Notes: generated by a model from the letters alone, not told the origin. A DNA stretch of 64,000 nt from Hygrophila difformis (GCA_030278955.1 JAOANR010000002.1:25902057-25966056), one strand, 5' to 3'. Shown: positions 9,519 to 22,067, counted from the stretch's first letter. Translations and numbers: made by a program.

Positions 9519-10992
9519 TCAGATATCTGAAATCGACCCCAAACCGAACTGTTCTAAATTTAGACCTTGAAATCTTGACAGAACCTTTGTCCGATCTTGT
9601 AGACATTTTTGACAATAGATCCAGACCGATTCAGAACTTTAATCGAACATAAAAGTTGTAGATATATGTCTTAAGTATACATAAGTATCTCCCTGTAAAA
9701 TTTCATCAAATTTGGAGTTAGTTTGCTATGGTAGATCTCGAAATTTTGAAACTGCTGTGTAGAAAATTCGGACAGATTAATAGCCTGTTGAAAATCGACA
9801 TTTTTGACTTATTTCCGTAACTCGGATCGAAAAACTTAAAACACGAAACTTGTTCGTCTCTGTGTTTTAGAGTCACTGGTCAAATTTCAGAATTTTCGAA
9901 CTTAAAACGTATATTTAATTAATTTTGGAGTAAACAGTGGTTGACAAAGTCAAATCTTGGAAATCTTGTTGAACCGGTGAAATTAGCCTTTAAGGTTTAA
10001 ACGAGTAGAAATCTATTTTTGAAATAAATACATGAAATCAGAATTTTGGAAAAAAAAAAATCCCCTTACAAACTTGATCAATTAAAATTAGGAGGTCAGT
10101 GCTTGAAGGGTGCCCTCCTAACGATTCACTTCGTGCCTTTATGGACGATGGTGACCCCGCACGAAATTTGAGATATGTTGCCAAAACGGCATGAGATATA
10201 TGGCCTACACTCTCGAGAATATCCATATGGGTTTCCCGAGGCTCCGGAGTGGTACTGGGTATGGCAGATACGGCTGCGGCCGCCGCGCTACCGGCTAAAC
10301 TTGACGAGATTGCGATGCAATCGTGAAATACTTGAAATACTAAATCTTGGGTGTAATGGGGATAGTTAAAATATTTATTTATTGTTCATCTAAATTATTT
10401 AATGCTTTATTTAAATTAATTATGGCTTTTATTTAAATTATGATAAATGTGTTATTAACTAGTGCCATGAATTAGTTGTGCAAATTGGTTAGTTAACTAA
10501 ATGAAGTTATTCATTATTTATTCTTATCATGCTTTTATTTAAATATTAATTAATGGCTTTGAAACCTCACGATCATGTATGTATTAACTTACTCAGTAAG
10601 TTGTGCTGACTTCAAACCATTTCCTTCCTTTTCTTACAGAGTATGTGGAATGAGCATGAGCACGTTTATGCATAGGGATTTTTGGGAAACTTTATGTTTT
10701 AAATTCTTGCATTAGACTATAGTATGAGCGGGCCTGTTTAACCCGTGTTTTGGCCGTGTTGGCCCTATTTACATTTTCCGCTGCAATACTTATACTTAGA
10801 TACTATTTTTCCGCTGCATTATAATATTATTTTGAAATTTATATTGTATGAGCTATTTTAATTGTTTTAAATATTTTAAACACTACAATATCTAGCCTTG
10901 CATCTCTTTAGTAAGCTCGGAGAAACCGTGCCTTTCTAGGGAGGTGTGGCGGTGACATCCCGACCTGGGTGACAAAAAATCGGGGTGTTACA
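9519..10992 (+). mobile_element. Host element H: 5' LTR, distal part (C-related family)
   Basis: Reverse-complement match to C-family LTRs C2 and C3 (for example the text around 9650-9740 against 13500-13590). It ends CGGGGTGTTACA at 10992, followed at once by a primer-binding site, so this is the 3' part of a 5' LTR in + orientation. The rest of the LTR lies before B1, outside the window. It contains the family landmarks: GCGGCCGC region at 10275-10290, the TTAACTTACTCAGTA motif near 10586, and the conserved U5 end. Confidence 0.88.
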
Positions 10993-10995
10993 AGT

Positions 10996-11009
10996 TGGTA
11001 TCAGAGCCC
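10996..11009 (+). promoter_or_regulatory. Primer-binding site of H (initiator-Met tRNA)
   Basis: TGGTATCAGAGCCC begins three bases after the LTR terminus. It is complementary to the 3' end of plant initiator-Met tRNA and primes minus-strand DNA synthesis. Confidence 0.93.
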
Positions 11010-11402
11010 GACTTATTTTTAAATTAGTATTATTATTTTTAAACTATTAGATTATTATTTTTAAACTATTATTTTTAAACCATGATTATTTTTAAATTAT
11101 AATTATAGAAGCCCAAATTATTATTTTTATTTTTAAAATTCCTATCCCAAATTATTTTTGACCCAATATAGAGGTCCAAGGATTTTAACTATTATTTTAA
11201 ATTTTTAAGGCATTCATTCCATGGAAATGAATTTTTCCTTTTAAAACCCATGGAAATTCGGAAAAAAAATATATATATACATAGTGCATGAATTATTTTT
11301 GGGGGGGGGGAAATCATCATTTGCATGTGCATACTGCGTTGCCTAAACTTATAGAACTTAGAATCGTGATACATTCTAACTTAGATCTTTTGCTTGCGCT
11401 AG
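11010..11402 (+). other. Leader of H: AT-rich repeats and conserved leader motifs
   Basis: Untranslated leader. It begins with short AT-rich repeats (attatttttaaact), then the conserved CCCAATATAGAGGTCC motif at 11162-11177, then a CCATGG pair at 11219-11254 flanking a T-rich/A-rich middle that could fold. A 10-base G run sits near 11301. The same motif order is seen in the leader of D (22961-23055). Confidence 0.65.
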
Positions 11403-11729
11403 ATGGCTAGTCAAGATATGATGAACTTGATGATCAAAATGATGAACGCTCACTTTGACTCCCAACAAACCATAGAACAAATGAAACATTGCATAGCTCA
11501 ATTGGAGGCAAATCTGCACCACATGGGCAACTTAAGAGAGGCGGACTACCACCGCATAAACCAACTCGAACGCCAAGTCCAAACCCTCACTACGGTAAAC
11601 CTAATACTGAAGGAACACGTCGATGCTCACGGAGAGGACTTGAACAACATCTTTGACGACTTACTGCCGCCAAGCTCGGAGGAGGAAGACCCGAAGGAGG
11701 ACCCCGCTACCCTACCGGAGGATGCTTAG
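11403..11729 (+). CDS. ORF0 of H: small coiled-coil protein upstream of gag
   Basis: Open frame of 108 codons between PBS and gag. It has a heptad-like central region (about residues 20-80, rich in Leu, Ile, Gln and Glu) and an acidic tail (SSEEEDPKEDPATLPEDA). It is clearly related to the ORF at 35338-35736 in element F: both share NLM-K-NA-SQQ near the N-terminus and LRE-D-H-I-QL-QV in the middle. It is more distantly like the ORF at 22384-22839 in D. All three sit at the same place and in sense orientation. I do not recognise a named family; a coiled-coil accessory protein is inferred. The frame is intact although H gag and pol are broken. Confidence 0.7.
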   Translation: MASQDMMNLMIKMMNAHFDSQQTIEQMKHCIAQLEANLHHMGNLREADYHRINQLERQVQTLTTVNLILKEHVDAHGEDLNNIFDDLLPPSSEEEDPKEDPATLPEDA

Positions 11730-11990
11730 AGACGATAGGGATTCTATTTACAGTAGATACTATTTTTGCTAAGAAAACATTGCCATTTTTGTACATCCTC
11801 CTACTTGTATTAAAAGCTTCTTTTAAGGGAATAAAATACAAGATTTATTCATTTAAACAAAATAAAACAAAACCTTGCGTTACTTTTAAGCCCAATCGAG
11901 CATTATGTGTGAAAATACAAGCACATTCATAGAACTTTCCTAGACAATATATTACGATCTCGTGTCCTAATTTACACCATTTGTAACAGA

Positions 11991-12283
11991 ATGGCACCAA
12001 GAGGTAGATCAAGAACCCAACCTGCTCCCCAAACTACTACTTAAGTGCCACCAAATGACACAGAACCTGCTCAACCTGTAGGAGAACAACCCTAAGGTGC
12101 GCAGGACGCCCCCGCACCGAACAATGTGGGCGATCGTCTTCGGACGATAGAGGAGGTCTTGATTGCGCTAGGGAACGCGCAAGTCAATCAGGGTAAACCT
12201 GCGGCGGTACCTCCGCCCCAGGCTCGCCCCAACTATCTGGCAATGGTGAATCCCTACCAGCCACCCCACTACGCTGGTGAGGT
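11991..12283 (+). pseudogene. gag: Gag of host element H, 5' part (two stops, cut by LTR C2)
   Basis: Starts ATGGCACCAAGAGGTAGA (MAPRGRSR), as gag does in D and F. In-frame TAA codons occur at 12042 and 12093. The frame then runs open through LRTIEEVLIALGNAQVNQ and NYLAMVNPYQPPHYAGE, the conserved gag N-terminal region, until LTR C2 begins at 12284. Compared with gag of D, the next segment would be EDPAKLEDWIRTF; the chain resumes at 60700 with ADDWWQ, leaving about 38 codons unaccounted for. The same strand and family suggest the two parts were once one gene. Confidence 0.85.
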
Positions 12284-14640
12284 TGTAACACCCCGGTTTT
12301 TGGTCACCCAGGTCGGGATGTCACCGCCACACCTCCCTAGCAAGACACGGTTTCTCCGAGCTTGCTAAAGAGATGCAAGGCTATGGTTTTTCAGAATTTA
12401 AAACATTCAATCATGCCATGTATATATGATTTAAAAATAATGTATATCAAAGTTGCAGCGGAAAGTAATAATTACATATATATAATGCAGCGGAATTTAA
12501 AATTGGGCCAACACGGCCAAAATACGGGTTAAACAGCCCCTTTCATGATATTCATAACTAAGAATAGAATAATAAATGAAAATAATGTTTTCCCAAATAT
12601 CCCATGCATGCATACGATGATGCATATTCTTCATATTCTGTAGGAAAAGGGAAAAACATGGTTTGGTCAGCAAAACTTGCTGAGTAAGTTAACACATACA
12701 TGATTATGGGGTTTCAAAGCCATTAATTAGATTTAAAGAAAACATGTGCATAACACCCCATAATTTAATTCATTTATCTAATAATAATTTAATTGCATAA
12801 TTTAAAAGACAGGGATTCCATAAGATCATAAATATAACTTGCAAAATAATTGAATAAATTACCATAAATTTAAAAGCACAACTTAATACGGATTTAATTC
12901 GGAATTCTCATAAACTTCTCGTTTCATTTCTTTTAGAGATCACCATCGCTAGGGCTCTTATGTCCGCCAGCCTTACGCTTGGGCTCTTATGTCCACAAGT
13001 ATCATGGTCGATCTTTTAATAGGGTTATCCCGTCCGCTAGCCATACGATCAATATTTCGCTAGGGCTCTTACGTCCACTAGACATACACTTGGGCTCTTA
13101 TGTCCCAAGCCGTAGAGAACATTCACAGTATCCAGCTTAGTCATAACCCACAATGTTTTAATCTTTTCTTTGTTTAGAAAGACCAATTTCCCAAATTTAG
13201 TAAGTTTCTCAAAATATACTATTTCAGGAGGCTATTCGCTCAGATATCATTTAAAATCATTTTCAACAAGATTTTCAAGATTTGACTTGATCAAAACCAC
13301 GGTTTACTCTAAAATTAATTAAAAATCGGTTTCAAGTCCAAAAATTCTGACATTTTACTAGTGACTTGAAAACACAGAGATGAACAAGTTTCATGTTTTA
13401 AGTTTTTCGATCCGAGGTACGGAAGTAAGTCAAAAACGTCGATTTCTAACAGGATGATAATCTGTCCGAATATCCAACAGCAGTTTCAAGATTTCAAGAT
13501 CTACCATAGCAAACTAACTCCAAATTTGATGAAATTTTATAGGAAGATACTTAAGACATATATCTACAAGTTTTATGTTCAACAAAAGATCTAATTCACC
13601 CTATATCTATTGTCAAAAACGCCAAGAAGTTCGGGCCAAGAATCTGTCAAGATTTCAAGATCTAAATTTAGAACAGTTCGGTTTGGAGTTGATTTCTGAT
13701 ATCAAACCTCAACGAAAAATTCCAAAAATTTACGGAGGTGTTTTTAACGTATAGATCTACAACTCTTACGTTTAGCACCAATCCTAAATCGGTCTAGATC
13801 TAAGGTAAAAATCAACCTCAAGTTCAGACTAAGAACCTATCGCCGTTTCAAGATCTAAGTCGAAGGCAGGTTCGTTTGCGGTCATTTTCGGATAACAAAA
13901 CACGATGACAAATTATGAAATTTTTACAGAAGATAGATCCATGTCTTAGGAATGTTTTTTGTGTTTTGAGTTTTTCGTTTGAACAATTTTAAGGGTTCGG
14001 AAAAATCGTGCAAAAACGCTGCGCCGTAGAGATTCTTGTTGTGACAGATTTTAAGATCTTGTTTTAGTTCTTTAGGTTAAACGTATTTTAATTCTCCCAA
14101 ACCATGTAAGTATTAACTTACAGATTCACGGTTGTCCCGGCTCGTTGATTCGGAGGCGTGGCTTCCAGTCCACCGTTTATCTCCTTGATTCCGTCGGGTT
14201 CTTCGCTCTCGATCCGGATCGGGGTGTAGAATGGAAAAAGGATGAGGTTAGGATTCATTTTTGAATCAAGAATGGGAAAAGGAATAGGTCGGATCTTACC
14301 ACGACGATAGAAGACCCCAAATTTCGTCCAAGACAGTCTCCTCTCTTGCCTTCGTGCTTCCGACGGCTCCGGAATTAGGGTTTGATGTGTAGAGAGATTT
14401 CGTAGAGTTTGAAAAGTGTTTGGGATTGATTTAGATGGTTATTTATAGATGGGCAAGACCTAGGGGACGTCCAAAGGCTGCCCCTAAGTGTCTTGAACCG
14501 AAAGGAAAGCAACCGAAGTCGGAAAATCCGGATTCGGGCGAGTAAATCGCGGAACGCCGCTGCTGTCTGATCTGGCGCGGGGTTGGCGCGCCCGTTTTGT
14601 AAACGCCGCGCGGACACCGCGCCATCCTGGCCTGGACTTC
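12284..14640 (-). mobile_element. LTR C2 (C family), inserted in H gag and interrupted by D
   Basis: Starts TGTAACACCCCGGTTTTTGG right after GAGGT, the likely TSD. It matches solo LTR C3 (41538-43851) from its first base to about C3 position 43473, where D begins at 14641. The remaining 0.4 kb should lie right of D but has been lost in the deletion at 27151. It contains the hairpin at 12668-12682 (CAGCAA-AAC-TTGCTG), short tandem 'gggctcttatgtcc' units at 12953-13105, GTAAGTT in sense (14115-14121) and a GC-rich end. Whether it was a solo LTR or one end of an element cannot be told. Confidence 0.85.
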
Positions 14641-17230
14641 TGTAACACTCCGGATTTGATTTCCCAGGCCAGGGCATTACCGCCACACTTTTCTAAACAA
14701 GACCTGAACCAAGTCGAGCTTATCTAGAAAAATGCTAAGGCTAAGTTGTATCAAATTTTAAAATACTTTATAATCCATTCGAATATGCCCGAATTAAAAT
14801 CAGAGTATCACATGCATAACAATAATAAGTAGTGCGGAAGCAAAATAAGGCCAAACAGACGGGAAAAAACCAAATTCAAAGTTCCAAGTCCAAAACGGAA
14901 TTTAAAATAAAAGTAAATGCAACAAGTTCTTTGCTTGAGAAATCCCATCCCGTCGTGCCATGACTTACTCTGCGAAAAATAGAAAACAACAATTTACCAG
15001 TACAAACGGTACTGCGTAAGTTAATGTATAGCATAACAAAATTTAAAGTTTTTAGAAGAGTAATATAAAGATAGGAATTTAATTTTTAAAAATAAGCGAG
15101 TGAAATAATTTACGGGAATTCTTACACTTTACCACATACGTAATTACCAATGTTCCTTTTGATCGAGGACATCCAAAATTACCCGCTTGGGCGCTTATGT
15201 CCACAAGCCGCCGGTATCAACGATCCTGGGCCTAAGCCTTTTAAGATCAAATTACCCGCTTGGGCGCTTACGTCCACAACCCGACGGTATCAACAAATGT
15301 GAAAGTAGCGGACCCTATACAGACACACTCCGGAGCCCTAAATAACCCATACGGATACATCTAGGAGTATAGACTCATATTAACACGCAACATAATTTCC
15401 TTGGCGCCGTTTTGGCCACCAAAAAGAGGGGGCGGCCCAACGAGTTCACGCCAAGTGCACTTACCCTCCAAAGTTGGGCATCTAACTCGATCAAAACTTA
15501 CAAGGTTTCAAAATTCATGTTTTAACAATTACAAAATATTATTACATTTCCAGAGTTCATAATTTTCACAAATGAGTAGCAATTGACTCACAATTCATCA
15601 AAACGCACGAAATCAAATTTACCGATGAAAACCTCACTGTGGCAGATTTCAAAATCGCACTAGGAAATGTAGTAAATCATTTTAGAAATTTCTGAAAATT
15701 TTACAAGTGCTAGGAAACATCAAAATAAGAATTTTTCTTAGAAATAGGCCTTATCAAATTCGGAATCTAAATGGCCTAAAAAAATCATTTCAGAAACACA
15801 TCTTTCAAAGGGTATAGGATTTACTGTTCACTCGACCACAGTTCCTTTAAAAATTCATAACAATTTCAAAAGTGATCTAAAAATTCTGAACATTTACAGG
15901 AATAATCTAGACACATAGGGGAACAACTTTCATGAAGAAACCAACCATTAAAAACGATCATAGATAGGAGTAATACTGACAACAAAACTGACTACACCAT
16001 GATACTAAAACTGTCATCAGAAAACTCAGAAATACCAGATGATTTTTCGATGCCTTAATCATGTCCAAAAATTATGAAAATTTACAGAGATCATATTCAC
16101 GATGTTAGAAACATTTTTCATTTAGAAAGGTTTTCCCAAAAATGAACGGATCTAAGCGAAAAACGCTGAACAATAAAAACTACACGGATGAAACCCTAGA
16201 AGACAGATTTGGCAAGGGATAGTAATCGAATAAGAGCTTGCTGTATGCTCCACCAAAACACCTAAAATTTGGTATACACAACACTAACTTACTTGGTAAG
16301 AGATTAGGATCGAAAACTCCTTTGTTAGTTGCCCCAAACTTGTCCTACAACGTCCACAAAATCACTGCCTCCACCGAAGAACTCCTATTCGAAGAGATTG
16401 GGGAAAAGATCCTAGTGAGAAGGGAAAATCCGAGTTTATGGATTAAAGACTGAGTTGGAAACCTTACCAACAACTTAGGAGATGGATTGGGGTCCTTGAG
16501 TTCAACCAACACTCCTTGGAAAGGTGAAGAATACCCCACAACTATCAACCTCTCCAATAGAAGACTAATTTTTGGAATGGTGGGTGAAGGGTAGTTTTTG
16601 GACTGATAAAGGCTTGATAATGAGAGATTTAGAGTTCCTATGGGTACCATGAAGTCCCTAGGAAAGTGTCAAATGATAATGGTCAGTCAATCTCGGATTT
16701 GGGGCTCACCAAACCCCCCCATTAATCCCCCTTCAATCCATGGTTCAATGAATGACTTAGTTGGTCATGTATCCCTCTCATTCCAATATTGTGGATGCTT
16801 AATACACTTAAAAATCTATCCAAGAGTGTCCAAATACATCCTCAAGGGTCTGGTAACCGAATTTGGATAGATTGGAATTAGAACATCTCGAAAATGGGAG
16901 CAAAAACGCGTTTGGCGTTTTGGAACGCCACCAGCAGCCGCCGGCGCGCAGGTGGCGCGCCGCCGCGTCGCCGCCGCGCGGCCACCTGATGCGCGTTTTT
17001 ATTTTTTATTTTTATTTTTTTTATTTTTTTTTAATATATTATGATTTTTAATCTTAAAAAACTTAATATGAATTATCCATGATTGTTGGATAATCCGATA
17101 ACTCTCTTCGAGTTGCTATCGTCCGAAAATATTTAATTCCGCTCTCTCAGAATTATTTCGGTTGCGATAATTAAATCCAATTCTTTAATTTTCGGATTTA
17201 ATATTCGATGTTGATTTCTCGGGTATTACA
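14641..17230 (-). repeat. 3' LTR of element D (complete)
   Basis: TGTAACACTCCGG to GGGTATTACA, about 2.6 kb, sense on the - strand. It matches 23098-24163 plus 26825-27151. Landmarks: hairpin 14998-15014 (CAGTAC-AAACG-GTACTG), two 'cgcttgggcgcttatgtcc' repeats near 15180-15290, GTAAGTT in sense at 16286-16292, and a CpG-rich GGCGCGC block at 16915-16990. Confidence 0.93.
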
Positions 17231-17392
17231 GTCTACCCTCCTTAGAAATCAACTTCGTCCTCGAAGTTGGGTCGCACTTCGGAAAAATAATTGGCACAAA
17301 GAAATTATTGAGGCTTGCAATTTAAAATTCTTACCTCGGTATGCGACGACTCTTGTGCGGGGTGTCACATCCTCTCCCCCTTAGGATTGCAG
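17231..17392 (-). other. 3' non-coding region of D with two polypurine tracts and hairpin
   Basis: PPT2 (complement of 17231-17245) abuts the 3' LTR. The perfect hairpin CAACTTCG-TCCT-CGAAGTTG is at 17250-17269. PPT1 (complement of 17370-17385) lies just after the pol stop and is followed in sense by TGTGACACCCCGC, an LTR-start-like sequence. The same arrangement is found in A and F. Confidence 0.78.
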
Positions 17393-20300
17393 TTATGCCC
17401 CCATAACTGCTCCTGAGTCGCTTCGGAAAAGGTTGGGATATTTCTGGTTCATATCCGCTTCCAATTCCAACGTCGCTTCCTCAGTGCCATGATTTGAGCC
17501 ATAGGATCTTCACCATCTTCACAGTCTTGTTCCTTGTGACCCTTTCCTTGACATCAAGTATCTCGATCGGATACTCATCGTATGTCAGGTCGTCATCCAA
17601 CTCAATCACGTCGTGTTGCAAAACATGAGTTGGGTCGTGCACATATTTCTTCAATTGAGAAACGTGAAATACGTTGTGCACTCGCGACAATTCTGGTGGA
17701 AGAGCCAAATGATAAGCCAAGGTACCCACGCGATCCAGAATCTCGTACGGACCGATGTAGCGAGGACTCAGCTTTCCTCATTTACCGAATCGCATCACCC
17801 CCTTCATGGGCGACAATTTCAGCATGAGTTTGTCTCCCACCTCAAATTCCAACTCCTTGCCGCCTAATGTCGGCGTAACTCTTCTGCGGTCCTGTGCGGC
17901 CTTCATTTTCTGTTGAACCACCTTGATTTGTCTGCTCATATCTTCAATGAGTTGCGGTCTAACAACTGCCGAATTATCATCTTTCGTCCAGCACAACGGA
18001 CTGCGACACTTTCGTCCGTAAAGCGCTTCAAACGGTGCCATGCCAATGCTAGCGTGATAACTGTTGTTGTACGAGAATTCAATTAATAGCAAGTGGTCTT
18101 CCCAAATTCCCTTGAATTCGAGTACGCACGCTCTTAGCATGTCCTCGAGCGTCTGAATCGTGCGCTCAGTCTGACCGTCCGTCATTGGATGAAATGCTGT
18201 GCTCATCTTGATTTGGGTTCCTAAGGCTTCTTGTAGTTTAGTCCAGAAGTTGGAGACGAATCTACTAACTCGGTCTGAGATAATATCATGCGATACTCCG
18301 TGCCTTCGGACCACGTTCTCGATATATGCCTTAGCTAGTTGATCCATCGACCAATTTTCCTTCATTGGTATAAAGATGGCGGTCTTCGTTAACCGATCAA
18401 CTATTACCCAAATTTTATTCATTCCTCGGGGAGATCTTGGTAACCCCGAAACAAAATCCATGGAGATGTTGTCCCATTTCCAGCTTGGGATCTCCAATGG
18501 CTTTACCAATCCTAACGGCTTTTGCCTCACTGCATTCACCTTCTGGCAAGTTATGCACTTAGCCACAAAGTCGGCAACATCCTTCTTCATCCGCGACCAC
18601 CAGTAGATTTTCTTTAAGTCCTTGTACAACTTATCCCCACCATGGTGGTCCGAATAAGGTGTACTGTGGCCCTCTTCCATGAGTTTTCTCTTCAATTCCT
18701 CGCACTTATGAGGAACGCACCATCTTCCTTTGAAACGGATTCTCTCGTCCTCATGGATTGTGAATCCTACCGCCTTTCCTTCACCAATCTTTTCTTTGAT
18801 TTTCTTGAGATTCTCGTCGTCCGGTTGAGCTGCTCGTATCTCGTCAAATACGGTAGATTCAAGTGTTATGGCGTTCACTGTCTCTACCATGGTCCCATAA
18901 TGGACTAGTTCAGTATCCAACTTGGCTAGGTCCATGTACAGTCCCGAAGGTAAAATAAGTGTGTTCGCCGTATGCCTCGTCTTGCGACTCAGTGCGTCCG
19001 CAACGACGTTCGCCTTGCCCTCATGGTAGGCTATGTCCAGGTCGTAATCCTTGATCAGCTCGAGCCATCTCCTTTGCCTCATATTTAACTCTTTCTGAGT
19101 AAATATATACTTGAGGCTCTTGTGATCTGTAAACATCCGACAAGTTCGTCCATATAAGTAGCGTCGCCAGATCTTAAGAGCGAACACCACCGCCGCTAGT
19201 TCCAGATCGTGTGTCGGATAGTTTTCTTCATGTGGCTTGAGTTGCCGTGATGCATAAGCAATAACCCTTTGGTTTTGCATAAGCATGCATCCAAGACCTT
19301 CTTTCGAGGCGTCGCTGTACACCTCATAGTCTTCAGTTTCTGATGGCAATGCCAAGACCAGTGCTGATGTGAGTCTCTTCTTGAGCTCTCGGAATGACTC
19401 CTCACAATCAGCTGTCCATTCGAATTTCAACCCTTTTTTCAGCAACTGGGTCATTGGTCTCGCAATTATTTAAAAGTCTTTCACAAATCTTCGGTAGTAT
19501 CCGGCTAGTCCTAGGAAACTTCGTACCTCAGTCTGGCTTGTCGGTGCCGACTAATCAGACACTGCCGATATCTTTGCCGGGTCAACCGATACTCCTTTAG
19601 CCGATACTATATGACCTAGAAAGGCGACTTCTTTCATCCAAAACTCGCACTTTGACAGCTTCGCATAGAGTTGATTTTTCCTCAAAAGTCCGAGTACTTG
19701 GTGCAAATGACTCCGATGCTCCTCTTCATTCCTCGAGTAAACTAGGATGTCATCGATGAATACGACAACACATGAGTCTAGTAGCTCTCGGAAAACACTA
19801 TTCATGAGATTCATGAATACTGCGGGAGCATTAGTCAGACCGAAGGACATTACGGTGAATTCGTAGTGCCCATATCTTGTTCGGAAAGCTGTTTTAGGTA
19901 TATCTTGTTCGGCGATACGCAGTTGGTGGTATCCCGATCTCAAGTCAACTTTTGAAAATACTGCCGCTCCTTTCAGCTGATCGAAGAGGTCTTCGATCCT
20001 AGGCAGCGGGTATTTATTCTTGATTGTTACCTGATTAAGGCCTCTATAATCTATGCAAAGTCGAAGTCCGCCGTCTTTCTTCTTGACGAACAGGACTGGT
20101 GCACCCCAAGGTGATTTGCTCGGCCTAATATACCCTTTCGATAACAACTCCTCGAGTTGTTCCTTCAGTTCTTTCATCTCCGCGGGCACCATACGATACG
20201 GTGCCTTCGATACTGGTTCGATTCCGGGCACCAGATCGATTGTGAATTCAACTTCGCGCTCAGGAGGCATTCCTGGGATATCTTCAAGAAAGACGTCGGG

Positions 20301-20888
20301 GTACTCGCTCATGACTGGAATTCTTTCGATCTTATTTCCCTCGTCCTCCAGATTATGTACGTAACAGGCGTACAACTGATATCCCTTCTGCATGAGATTG
20401 CATAACTTCACTGCATTTACTACCTTGGCACCCTTCCTCTGAGGCTGCATGTAGTAAATGGCCTTCTTTCCTCGACTCTTGGCCAGAGAGATTTTCTGTT
20501 TCTGACACTCAATAACCGTCTTGTATTGATTCAGAAAGTCCATCCCTAAGATAATGTCAAAGTCCTTAGGCTCAAATTCGACTAAGTTCGCGAAAAATTC
20601 TATGTTCTTGATCATAATCGGGATTCCATCATATCGGTTTGAACACGATACCACTTTTCCCGACGGTAGTTGAATTCCTAGGTTAATATTCTTAGGCGCT
20701 GGAAGATCTAAGGCAGTTCTAATTCTTGTAGATAGTAAATAACAGCTTGCGCCTGAATCGAATAAAACCTTAACGGATACGTTTATAGCAGTAAACGTAC
20801 CAGTTATTACTTCTCCATGGGCAGCCATATCTGCCTGATTGATGTCACTGAGGCGTCCGACCGGTCGCCCTTGATTTCCTTGCTGGTT
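17393..20888 (-). pseudogene. pol: Pol of element D (PR-RT-RNase H-INT-chromodomain), broken
   Basis: Reads in the same frame as gag after its TAG. Protease has FDSGAS. RT has the conserved [14 protein letters not shown] and the FIDD catalytic box. RNase H has YSDASKEG. Integrase has an HHCC zinc region with CITC, then the catalytic core with SMDF, ISDR and TDGQTER. The C-terminus (LAYHLALPPELSRVHNVFHV and on) is the Tekay-type tail with a chromodomain-like segment. Defects: TAG at 19551-19553, TAA at 19470-19472, TGA at 17778-17780 (an Arg codon in F), and a +1 insertion near 17498 in the chromodomain. The natural end is the TAA at 17393. Confidence 0.93.
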
Positions 20889-22067
20889 CTAATTTTGAGG
20901 CGGCCTCTGTCCCTGAGGGAACCTCTGACCCTGGTTGTCCTGCTGGTTCTGCCCAGCTGGCCTATTCCCTTGAGGACGATTCAGCAAATCCGGCCTCTTA
21001 TCAATACGACCCTCGCTTGTGCGACATTCCTTCCTCATATGGCCTTCTCGGCCGCAACGATAACATTGTCCTGTTTTCGGACACTCTCTTACCAGGTGCG
21101 AAATATTGCACTGCTGACACCTAGGTATGAAAGTGCCCTGATTTTTCGGCTTCCGGTGGCCGTTACCTCCCTGGTTAAACCCTCTGTTTTCTGGCCTCCT
21201 CTGGCCTTCGTTTCTTCCTTGATCGCTTCCTCTCCTGAAGTTGTTGTTGTTGTTGTTGTTGTTTCTGTTCCTCTTGTCAAAGTTGTTCGAGCCTTTGCTC
21301 GATTCTCCATTGTCTTTCCGCTTCAATTGCTGTACCCGGGCAATCGCTACTGCGTGGTCATATGCAGCTTGTAGCGTTGCATGCTTTCCTCCCACCAGAA
21401 TTTCTCGAATGCTCAGGTTCAGCCCCATCTCAAACTTTTGGGCTTTGTCAGCGTCGGTCGGTACAAGTCTAGGAGCAAAACGAATGAGCTCCTTGAACTT
21501 TGTGTAGTACTCCTGAACCGACTGAGTGCCTTGACGAAGATTGATGAACTCTTCGTACTTAGCAGCTTTGGTGCTGAGGGGGTAGAACCTCTCTCTCATC
21601 ATCTCTTTAAATTCCGCCCAGAAGTACTCGTGCTCACCCTCGGCCAGCCCCGCTTGGTGGTTCTGCCACCACTCATCAGCTTCCCCATTCAGATAATATG
21701 TCGCCACCCTCACTTTCTCGTTCTCAGGACAGCGAACGGCACTCAGGAGTTTGTCGAACGTCCGGATCCAGTCTTCCAATTTTGCAGGATCCTCCTGTCC
21801 TTCGTAGTGGGGCGGCAGGTAGGAGTTCACCATCGCCAAGTAGTTAATTCTTGCGGCTGGAGGCGGTACTGCAGCTTGTGCTCGATTAACCTCAGCATTT
21901 CCCAAAGCGATGAGAACTTGTTCGACCGTCCTCAGTCGCTCGTCCATCGCATTAGGGGCAGGATTAGCTTGGCCTCCAGGATTTGGCGGGTTCGCACCAG
22001 CTGGAGCGTTAGCATTCAGTGGGATCTCAGCTCGGGGTCTCCCTCTTGGCGGCATTCTGATGACCAA
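20889..22067 (-). CDS. gag: Gag of element D (open)
   Basis: About 392 codons. A Pro/Ala/Asn-rich N-terminus (MPPRGRPRAE; the first listed Met is four codons earlier and MPPRG may be the true start) precedes the gag capsid domain (about residues 75-230: EDPAKLEDWIRTFDKLL, FYPLSTKAAKYEEF). Then come an Asn-rich linker, a CX2C pair (CQQC) and a CCHC knuckle (CYRCGREGHMRKEC). The Gln/Asn/Pro-rich tail ends at TAG 20889-20891. Pol continues in the same frame after this TAG. Gag-pol was therefore probably one ORF and the TAG is a mutation of a Gln codon, or it is read through; the sequence cannot decide. Confidence 0.9.
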   Translation of the reverse strand: MVIRMPPRGRPRAEIPLNANAPAGANPPNPGGQANPAPNAMDERLRTVEQVLIALGNAEVNRAQAAVPPPAARINYLAMVNSYLPPHYEGQEDPAKLEDWIRTFDKLLSAVRCPENEKVRVATYYLNGEADEWWQNHQAGLAEGEHEYFWAEFKEMMRERFYPLSTKAAKYEEFINLRQGTQSVQEYYTKFKELIRFAPRLVPTDADKAQKFEMGLNLSIREILVGGKHATLQAAYDHAVAIARVQQLKRKDNGESSKGSNNFDKRNRNNNNNNNNFRRGSDQGRNEGQRRPENRGFNQGGNGHRKPKNQGTFIPRCQQCNISHLVRECPKTGQCYRCGREGHMRKECRTSEGRIDKRPDLLNRPQGNRPAGQNQQDNQGQRFPQGQRPPQN

